Part shown: in pieces, positions 56,296 to 64,000 of the stretch
Numbering within the stretch: position 1 is the first letter of the stretch
Layout of the letters: every line of letters starts with the position of its first letter
Origin: Diaporthe sp. PMI_573
Taxonomy: Eukaryota; Ascomycota; Sordariomycetes; Diaporthales; Diaporthaceae
Assembly (NCBI GenBank): GCA_021399435.1
Contig: JAJTUP010000024.1
Location: 186,001-250,000 of the forward strand
DNA: 64,000 nucleotides
Direction of reading: 5' to 3'
Made by a program: the position numbers and the translations under genes
The notes under the pieces: generated by a model
Databases searched by the model: none
Told to the model about the DNA's origin: nothing
Seen by the model: only the letters and a program-made list of their open reading frames with translations

Positions 56296-59200
56296 ATGAC
56301 CTCGGACACAGGGCCTACTGTTGCTTCTCACCGCATCAGTGGCCATGTAGGAGGCGGCAAGGAACCGGGCCGCCACTACCCACACATCGACGATCTCCTA
56401 CAGGTCACTCCCGAGGGCAACACCTCACAACCCCTCGGCCACCTCCTCGGCATCGCGGAGAATGGCGTCAAGTACGCCAAGTTTCAGGCAGATGTCGGCC
56501 GTATAGATGTCGCCCTGAAGGAATATATCAAGGCCTACATCGTCGCCGTCACGGTCATTCCCACCCACAGGGACTACACATCACTTCAAGCAGACCGGAA
56601 GCACCTCGGCGACCGCTACAATCGACTCACAAAGACACTTCACGACTATGCAGACAATTACGAGATTATCAAGCAGACTATCAAGGCCGACAATGCGAGA
56701 ACGGGCGTTCAGAGGGCCACGCAGACAAGTGCCCATAATGGCAGGCCCGAGACACCGAAGTACCAGCCAAAGACTACAACGGCGATTACTTCACCGATAA
56801 AAAAGACTTCCTCGCCTGCAAAGACGAAGCCAGCTGTGCAGCCCAAGCCCGCCAGTCTCTCTGGGAAGACCATCCAGAAGCCAAGCACAGGCGGGAAGAG
56901 CGACGACCTGACCCAGAGGTTTGCCAAATTACGAAGCCCTGTTCAAGATCCGCGTATAAAAACACAACCGCCTCCGGTTCCAATTCCCGCCGATAAACCC
57001 GCAGGTCCTAGGGAGATGCCCAAAAAACCTCCAATATCACTCGCTGGTGTGAGCCCGGTATTGCCAAAGCTCCCGGATGCCATATACAGCCCTGCCCGAA
57101 GTAACCTCTCCAATGAAGCTGCCTCTCTGCCATCAAGCACCCCTCATGGCTTCAGCAGGCAGAACTCGTCGCTTTCTTCGGCAGCCAAATCGCCCCCGAC
57201 CCATGACTATTTCGGCCCCTTTCCTTCCGCGGGGCCGACTTCAACACCAGGGAACGAGAAACGGCGGACGCCACTCCCCGAAGGCGATATCATCACTGTT
57301 GAGGAATTCGTAAAGTATCAACGGATTGGTTCCAAGGATTTCCGAATATTGGTAATCGACGTTCGTTCCCGCCCGGAGTTTGAGGAGGGCCACATCCTCT
57401 CTTCGGCTACCATCTGCATTGAACCGGACATCTTGCAGAGAGAGCGCATCGAGGCAGACGACGTCGAAGATGCCATGGAACTTGGGCCCTCCATGGAGAA
57501 ATGGCACTTTGAGAAACGCCATGAATTTGACATGGTTGTGTTCTATGACCATGACTCGGAGCATCTCAGTTCGGGGAGCACCAACGCGCCGGCGACCCTA
57601 TTCAGATTGTTGACAGACTTCGATTATCCCGATGGAGACCCAGCATCCAAACACCCCAAGCTGCTAAAGGGGGGTTTGGAAGCTTGGCAGGATGCCATGG
57701 GTGGCAGTGCTCTCCAGAAATCGTCCAAGACAAATCACAAGAAACGGCCATCTGCATATGACTGGCTCAGGGTCAGGTCACCTTCGAAGCCCATCCAGAA
57801 CATCGAGGAGGCCCGACGCTGGGAGGACAAATTGAAGGAGCTGAGGAGCGACGAGGCAGAAAATGGTAGCGGGGACGAGTTCCAGCCTGTAAGGACAATC
57901 AGCGACTTCATGACGCGCTTCCCGCCTGTGCAAGTTCAACAATCCATGACCTCACCTCCTGCGTTGTCGCCGACTGGGGAAGACAACTTAAATGGCCGGT
58001 TCTCACCCGGACCCATACGCTCACCTCCACCTCGTCCAAGTCCCATCGAGACCCAGCGAGAACAATTTGAGTACGGCGTTCCTAACGTGCCGACCCGCCC
58101 GCCGCCCACAGTGCCGCGTCCCAACTATATTGGACTACGCCCCGAAGAGGACGATCATGGGACGCCTAACAAGATCAAGAAAAGGTCTGATGCGGCAAAT
58201 AGAAAACGAGCCGTGGGATTACAGAATCCAGGATCATGGTGCTATGCCAACAGCACCCTACAGGCTATGTTCGCCTCGGGTGGCTTCGGGGAGGAGCTCA
58301 TGAGCGGAGAATGGGCTCAACTTTACAAGGCCCCCATGAAGAGCGACGAGGATATTCAGCCTCCACAGCTATTGACGAAGATTCTGGCGAACCTGTTCCA
58401 CTGGATGGGGCATGGCAAGTTCAATTCGATGCAGGCCAAGACCTTGATGGAATACTTGCGACAAAAGTCTTCCAGGAATTCTCAGGGCAAGCGAGTCCAT
58501 GAGAGCCAGGTCCTGGGCACCAATAGGCAACAGGACGCCATGGAATTCTTCGGCTACGTATTTACGGAACTGGACGATGAGACGAATCGGTTCCGCAATC
58601 GCCCCTCGGAAGTGCCTCAACCTGAGCCTTCCAAGACCAAATCTCTCACGGACCTTGCCATTCAGTACTGGGATCTCCACAGCCAAGTTAGCGACTCGAT
58701 CATAGACAAGTACTGGCGCATAACCGAGGTTGTCATCGTGCGGTGCGATCACTGTGGCCACGTGGTGACCAAGTACTCAAACAAGGACATGCAGTTTCTC
58801 AGCCTGCCCCAAAGCTCAGCGCCAGTGATGATGGAGGACTTGCTGCAAAGGGACTATTCGAACGAGCACCTCGACGATTACACGTGTGACAATTGCGCGA
58901 CCAAGGGCCACTGCTGGAAAGGAACCAAGCTGGCCCGCCTCCCGGACTTCCTGTGCGTGTGCTTCACGCGCTTCGAGAAGCACGACGAGAGCGCAAGGTT
59001 CTCCAAGATTATCACCCCCGTCGATTTCCCCATACGGGAGCTGGACTTGACACCGTATACCATCCAGGGCCAGCAGGCATACTCGTCCCTCCTGACCAAC
59101 GGCAACCAGAACAGCGCAACCATGAGGTCGCCGGCCTCGACCATCCGGACAGACGACCACCACTTCAACAAGCCCTTCCGCTACGAGGCCTACGCCGTCG

Positions 59201-59442
59201 TGCAGCACGGCGGCGAGCTCAACAGCGGCCACTACGTCAGCGTGATCCGCGACGAGCCGCACGGCCCGGACGGCAACAGCAAGTGGCACGTGGCCGACGA
59301 CGCGCGCATCAGCGACATCACCGTGGGGCCCTCGCGGACGGACAAGGGCAGCCAGTTCCTGTACAAGCAGAACATACACTGGGGCATGGGCATGCAGGCG
59401 TTCATGGTCTTTTACCAGCGCAAGGACGCCGAGTTGGTGTAG
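56296..59442 (+). CDS. DOA4: Ubiquitin carboxyl-terminal hydrolase, DOA4/USP8 type
   Basis: Intronless gene of 1048 residues. It should remove ubiquitin from cargo and recycle it at the endosome. Residues about 30-135 are a helical N-terminal domain of the USP8 kind (YAKFQADVGRIDVALKEYIK). A Pro/Ser/Lys-rich linker follows. About 335-475 is a rhodanese-like domain (FRILVIDVRSRPEFEEGHIL) that lacks the catalytic Cys loop, as in Doa4 relatives. About 637-1045 is the USP catalytic domain: Cys box GLQNPGSWCYANSTLQ, two CxxC zinc pairs (CDHC, CDNC), and His box GGELNSGHYVSVIRDE. The Cys box differs from the common NLGNTCYMNS but keeps the Asn five places before the Cys. The ATG at 56296 is the first in the frame. 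It diverges from VPS27. Confidence 0.93.
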   Translation: MTSDTGPTVASHRISGHVGGGKEPGRHYPHIDDLLQVTPEGNTSQPLGHLLGIAENGVKYAKFQADVGRIDVALKEYIKAYIVAVTVIPTHRDYTSLQADRKHLGDRYNRLTKTLHDYADNYEIIKQTIKADNARTGVQRATQTSAHNGRPETPKYQPKTTTAITSPIKKTSSPAKTKPAVQPKPASLSGKTIQKPSTGGKSDDLTQRFAKLRSPVQDPRIKTQPPPVPIPADKPAGPREMPKKPPISLAGVSPVLPKLPDAIYSPARSNLSNEAASLPSSTPHGFSRQNSSLSSAAKSPPTHDYFGPFPSAGPTSTPGNEKRRTPLPEGDIITVEEFVKYQRIGSKDFRILVIDVRSRPEFEEGHILSSATICIEPDILQRERIEADDVEDAMELGPSMEKWHFEKRHEFDMVVFYDHDSEHLSSGSTNAPATLFRLLTDFDYPDGDPASKHPKLLKGGLEAWQDAMGGSALQKSSKTNHKKRPSAYDWLRVRSPSKPIQNIEEARRWEDKLKELRSDEAENGSGDEFQPVRTISDFMTRFPPVQVQQSMTSPPALSPTGEDNLNGRFSPGPIRSPPPRPSPIETQREQFEYGVPNVPTRPPPTVPRPNYIGLRPEEDDHGTPNKIKKRSDAANRKRAVGLQNPGSWCYANSTLQAMFASGGFGEELMSGEWAQLYKAPMKSDEDIQPPQLLTKILANLFHWMGHGKFNSMQAKTLMEYLRQKSSRNSQGKRVHESQVLGTNRQQDAMEFFGYVFTELDDETNRFRNRPSEVPQPEPSKTKSLTDLAIQYWDLHSQVSDSIIDKYWRITEVVIVRCDHCGHVVTKYSNKDMQFLSLPQSSAPVMMEDLLQRDYSNEHLDDYTCDNCATKGHCWKGTKLARLPDFLCVCFTRFEKHDESARFSKIITPVDFPIRELDLTPYTIQGQQAYSSLLTNGNQNSATMRSPASTIRTDDHHFNKPFRYEAYAVVQHGGELNSGHYVSVIRDEPHGPDGNSKWHVADDARISDITVGPSRTDKGSQFLYKQNIHWGMGMQAFMVFYQRKDAELV

Positions 59443-60629
59443 GGAGCACAGACGCGGGCGGGGCAGCAGGCAGGCAAAGAAGGCGTAGTTTATTTGTAGT
59501 ATAGGGATTTTTGTATAGACAGACACCGCTTGAGTAGTAGTAGCATACCCCCCCGGATACCTGAACTTCTTTCACGACGTCTTCATCTTCCATCTTCATT
59601 TCATAATCAAGCATGTTTATCCTCCTAACCTGCCGTGCGCTTGCGTGCTCGCTCTTGATGCCTTGGTAATCCAGCCTATGGGCCTGTTTTAAAAACATTT
59701 CACCGACGTCTCCTTGGGATGGGGTTAGCCTTTCAACAAACAGTGACATCTTTGTATTGAGCCAACTGTAGCGAGATATGCATTATGCTCGCTTGCGGAC
59801 CATGTCTTTACGATCCTCCTCAACTCGAACAGCCTAACCAATTAAAGCCCTCGGCTGACAATCTATGCCCGTTGGACAGGTCGACCTGCCACTCGTGGGT
59901 GCCATTAACACGTCTTCAACCACGACATCAGGAGTATCCTGATCCTCTGGGCGACGATGTCGCGTTGCGTCGCATCGCAACTTGGAAATGTGCCTATACC
60001 GCCGTGTGTTCTGTGTGCTGACGGGAGCAGGCTCCGCCCTCGGATGGTGAAGCGGCGCTACCCAGCGTGGTCCGTCGACCAGTAAGTCCATTCGCACAAA
60101 AGAGAGATCCAGCGGTAGGATGCATATTACTTGATTCTAATGAACAATGCATTATCATTCCCCAAGAAAAATTAATAGTACACGCCAGTAACCGTATTGT
60201 CCAAACTTATTCCCTTTGAACCCTATTTGGATGCCTCCACCGGCACTGGGGGGTGATGATACAGAGAAAGGGTATGTGTACAATACACTATACAAGCTTC
60301 ATAGGTTTTCGCGGGATTTTCGCGGGAAGAGGGTTGTGGGGGCAAACACGAAGTTGTAGACAGAAAAGCAACGCAGCCCAAACTCCACGCCAATAACAGC
60401 CGAAGCAACGCACAAGCAAACCAGGAACCGCACTCAGACAGGGCCCAACCCAAACCGACCGGCCATCCTCCTCCAGGACACTCCCACGGCAACGCCCAGC
60501 AATGCGAGAGTTGAGCAGAGGAAAAAGCCTACCAAGAAATTCTGTGGGATTGAGCATGGCGCGCCAGTACCAAGGTGGCCATCTCGTTATGGGAAAAACC
60601 GACGAGTCTTTTCGAGCACAAGAATTTGT
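59443..60629. other. Convergent intergenic stretch
   Basis: Lies between the deubiquitinase (+) and the acyl-CoA ligase (-), with both 3' flanks. A stretch at about 60150-60210 is AT-rich. I see no gene or repeat. Confidence 0.45.
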
Positions 60630-63064
60630 CTATGACGACTTGAAGGCCTCCTTGATCTCCTTTGCATATCTCTCCCGTATGGCTCTGCGGTTGAGCTTTT
60701 GTGTCCCCGTAACGAGACCCTGTAGCGGACATTAGCGACACACTCATTACTCAACCTCCATCACCACAGAACAGCGGCCAAGGGAATCAGGGGGCAAAAA
60801 GATCGGACGGGTTTAAAAGAACTCACACTCTCAGGCGTCCACTCCTCATCTGTCAGGACAACACCACTAATCATCTCCAGCCCGGTGAGGCCAGCCCCCT
60901 TGCCCTGCGCGACGAGGTCCTTGAACACAGCCCCGCGGACCTTGTGGTCGCGCACCAGCTCATGCACGCCGCCCGAGACCCCCAGGCCCGACGCGATCTC
61001 CTTGATGACGGGCTCGCTGACAAAGATGACGGCGATGGGCCGCGGGTGCTCCGAGTCGCCGTGGATCATGAGGTTCTGCACGGCGCGCGAGCCGCGGTAG
61101 GTGGCCTCGAGCTTCTCGAGGGCGATGTACTCGCCGCCCTGGAGCTTGACGAGGTTCTTGACGCGGTCGATGATCTTGAGGTGGCCCACGGAGTCGAACT
61201 CGCCGATGTCGCCCGTCTTGAACCACCCGTCCGGGGTGATGGCCTTGGCCGTCTCCTCCGGGTTCATGTAGTACTCCTTGAGCACGGGCTTCCCCCGCAC
61301 CAGGATCTCGCCCTGCGGCGGCGTCGTGGACGTCGAGTAGTTGAGCTCCGGGATGCTGACCAGCTTGCACTCGATGGCCGGGGTGACGGGCCCGCACGCG
61401 CCCGTCAGCCGGAACTGCTGCGGCGAGCTCAGCGCCCCGTTGCCGCCCGTCTCGGTCATGCCGTACCCCGTGAGCATGGGCGCGACGACCATGGACATGA
61501 AGTGGGCCGTCTCCTTGGAGATGCCGCTGGCGCCGTTGACGATGAACCGCAGCCGGCCGCCGGTGAGCTTGCGCACCTGGCCGAAGATGGGGCCGTCGAA
61601 TACCGTCTGCAGCGGCAGGTTGTTCTGGACGAGGAAGGACTTGACGTTGAAGGCGCCCCAGAACAGGCTGCGCACCAGGAACGACCCGCTGTTCACACGG
61701 CCCATGACGCCCTTCTTGATGGTCTCCCAAACCTGGGGCACGCCGACCAGGATCGTCGGGGCAAGTGTTCGCATGTCGCCCATGCAGTTGCGGACGTTCT
61801 GGTCCGACAACGTTCGCGCGCTGCCATAGCCCAGAGTCGCGCCGAAGAAGAGGACCAGGTTCTCGACGACCATCTCGAAGATATGGGCCAGGGGCAGGTA
61901 CGCCAGAATGACCTCTTCCGGGCTGACGCTGTCGCCGATCACGCCCACCAGGCCCGCCACGGCGGCGACGAAGCCTTCATGGGTGACCGAGACGCCCTTG
62001 GGTGGGCCGGTGGATCCGGATGTGTACATGATGCAGTATGTATCTTGGGGAGTTGGCGGCTGGGGCTGGTACGGGTGTTCCTCGCCGAGGGAGGCGAGCT
62101 CGGTGGCGCTCAGGACGGTGAGGTTGGGGTGTGAGGACTTGAAGGCGTCGATCTCGGACTGTGGCGTGGGCTGTGCGATAGACTGGTCGTTGTATACGAC
62201 GATCTTGACCGTCTCTGCCTTGCTCAGCGCCCCCGAGGCTGTCTTGAGCAGGTGAGGGTCCGTGAACATGACCTTGGGCTTGGCCTGCACCAGTGTGTGC
62301 TCGACACCATCCTGGCCCAGGGTATCGTAGGCGGTGACGATAGCAAAGGTCTGCGAAGAGCAGGCGTGCGACAGGGCAAGCCAGTTCGCGCTTGTGGAGG
62401 CAAACATGTGCACCTTGTCCCCCCTCACCAGGCCCAGATGGCGCAGGCCCGAGGCCAGGTTGAGCATGTGTGTCTCGTACTCGCCGTAGGTAATGAAGGT
62501 GTAGTTGGACAGCTCAAAGTACTGCCACTTCTTGTCGACCATATGTGTCTCGCCATCGACGATCTTGGGCACCTTCTTGGTCTCCTCGTGGATCTTGATC
62601 AGCTTGCGGGTGCCCATGCACCTGTCGCCAGCATGGTCCTCGGCGCTCTGCTTGACGAGGGCGAAGACGGTGTCGATGTCGGGGGAGGGGCGGTCGACGA
62701 GGCCATCCTTTGCCTTGGGATTCCGGCGCGGCTTGGTCTCGCCCTCGATCTCGGGAGCGCCGGGGGCGTCGATGGTGTAGGGGGGCTTCTCGATCTGGTA
62801 GAGGGGCCCTAGGCCGGAGCGCCAGCTCTCGGGGACGCTGAGGTTTTGCTTGCAGGGCATGTTGGGCAAGCAGAGGATCGGGTGCGTGGTCGTGCTGAGT
62901 AGCTGGTAGGCAGCAATGGAGAGGAGCGGGAGGAGGAGGGCGAGTATTAGTAGCAGGGGCGGGAGGTGAGGTCGGGCACGTGTTCGCGTCCGAGACAAAG
63001 GTCGAGGTCGAGGTTGACGTCGTTGTCGGCTGGAGCTCCGAGGACTGGTGGGTCTCTGTTGCAT
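60630..63064 (-). CDS. Long-chain fatty acid-CoA ligase (AMP-forming)
   Basis: Activates long-chain fatty acids to acyl-CoA with ATP. Two exons (63064-60827 and 60719-60630) give 775 residues, joined at WTPES/GLVTGTQKLNRR. After a basic N-terminus comes a membrane anchor (LPPLLLILALLLPLLSIAAY, residues about 34-53). The AMP-binding signatures are YTSGSTGPPKGVSVTH (P-loop), GYGMTETGGNGA, and WFKTGDIGEFD with the hinge DRVKNLVKLQGGEYIALEKL, where VKLQGGEYIALE is typical of the Faa1/Faa4 group. The C-terminus ends FKSS with no peroxisomal SKL-type signal. The arginine-rich tail and membrane helix before the catalytic part suggest ER or lipid-droplet attachment. The ATG at 63064 is the first in the open frame. 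Confidence 0.93.
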
Positions 63065-64000
63065 CAAGTGGGCGAGCTGTCCCGAACAGGCACCCGCCGA
63101 GTGTTGCGACGACGATTAATGACCTCGCACGCAGGTGACACTTGTTGTTGGGAATCTGTCTGACCTCCAAGCAGCAGTTGCCACGAGCGAAGGATGACGA
63201 CGAGGGTTGTTGAGTTGTTGAAGGAGTGGCTGGGTGATTGGCGGGTGGTCAGCCTCCAAGTTCCTGCATCTGAACCCGAGTCGTCCGTGGACGTGCCTAG
63301 CTGCTTGGTGGCTGCGTGGTGCTTGGGTGCTTGGGTGCTTTGGTGCTTGGGTGAGTCGTGTCTACCTGGTGGGAGCTGCTCCCACCCCGGTGACGTTTGC
63401 TCCATCGAGTGAGGGCTGAGCTATTTCAGCATCAGCCAAGCTCCACGGCAATCTCTCGGCACGGCAAGAGCACAGGCCCCATCTGTGGCCTGGGCTCCGC
63501 AAGGCCATCGATCCACGGGCTGCATGGCTCAGGATTCTCCATGTCTCATTTCGAACCGTTCTGGCTTGTGATAGTGGGGTCTCCTACTGGAGCACCAGCA
63601 CATGTCATGCCATCATCACGATGATCAACCACACAATGCCATGCCAGACTGAAGATAGGGGCAACTGGAAGAATCAACAAGAACCCGACCTCGGGCATGA
63701 ACTGACAGGAACAAAACTCGAGGCCTCAATGGTTGGCATAAAGCTTGGCCTCATTGGCCGAGAGCAGAGAAGTGTCAGGCATGCCAGACAAGGTTTAGAG
63801 TCAAGATCGGCACCTCATCTGGTGTTGGCCCTCGATGGCTTGCTTGGCCAGTTGGCCAGGTATGTACTTTCGATGCTACTGTTACCTGTCACAAGTTCGA
63901 CAACCAACACAAGTCCGGCGCCCGACGACGGACGAGCCGGCCAACAGCCGCTGTGACCTCGGCTGAAAAGCCAACACGAGGACCCTGAGGACCCCACTGT
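63065..64000. other. End of window, no supported gene
   Basis: Upstream flank of the acyl-CoA ligase. A short repeat of TGGTGCTTGGGTGCTTGGG type lies at about 63308-63352. I see no gene. Confidence 0.45.

Noticed and set aside
60944..62134. A 396-codon plus-strand open frame antisense to the acyl-CoA ligase
   Set aside because: Composition is that of an antisense shadow (many Asp, Leu, Val, Gly, Arg) and the opposite strand has all AMP-binding signatures.

Overview
The window is nuclear DNA of a filamentous ascomycete fungus, most likely of the Sordariomycetes group. The grounds are genes split by many short introns with GT...AG borders, long GC-rich open frames, and families typical of such fungi: a PTH11-like membrane protein, the KCH potassium transporter, an HP1 protein with chromo and chromoshadow domains, and a LINE retrotransposon with an RNase H-like region. 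I found no rRNA, tRNA or CRISPR. The species cannot be named from the sequence alone. I assembled all exon structures by hand; where lengths are given as sums of exons, those sums keep one reading frame.

Layout. 1-4.3 kb: no supported gene. 4.3-5.4 kb (+): HP1. 7.1-8.3 kb (+): beta-lactamase-like serine hydrolase. 9.6-13.0 kb (+): a large Gln/Glu-rich coiled-coil protein of unknown function whose N-terminus looks like the first third of a cytochrome b5 domain. 13.6-14.4 kb (-): decayed pieces of a possible membrane protein. 16.0-17.0 kb (-): NMN/nicotinate mononucleotide adenylyltransferase. 18.8-20.9 kb (-): a ten-exon MFS permease of the nicotinate/allantoate type. 21.8-27.6 kb: a 2-oxoglutarate/Fe(II) oxygenase (+), a PTH11-like seven-helix protein (-) and a cytochrome P450 (+). 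28.7-34.3 kb (-): an intact two-ORF LINE with an 11-bp target-site duplication. 34.3-39.9 kb: a segment bracketed by inverted repeats that holds a complete dynamin-family GTPase (+). 41.0 kb (+): a possible 53-residue membrane peptide. 42.3-44.4 kb (-): KCH potassium transporter. 47.6-48.5 kb (-): histidine phosphatase. 49.8-51.7 kb (+): a pyridoxamine-oxidase-like/flavin reductase fusion. 52.3-54.8 kb (-): VPS27 of ESCRT-0. 56.3-59.4 kb (+): a DOA4/USP8-type deubiquitinase. 60.6-63.1 kb (-): a long-chain acyl-CoA ligase.

How genes work together. VPS27 and the deubiquitinase are divergent neighbours that act at successive steps of endosomal sorting of ubiquitinated membrane cargo. The adenylyltransferase and the permease lie in tandem and could supply and use nicotinate for NAD salvage. 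The oxygenase, PTH11-like protein and P450 may be a small accessory cluster, but no scaffold-making enzyme is present.

The most unusual part is 28.7-39.9 kb. The LINE has a TAA-G-ATG junction between its ORFs, a decayed RNase H active site, a UG-rich 3' tail and a perfect 43-bp duplication at its 3' border. It sits against one of two inverted repeats that enclose the dynamin gene.
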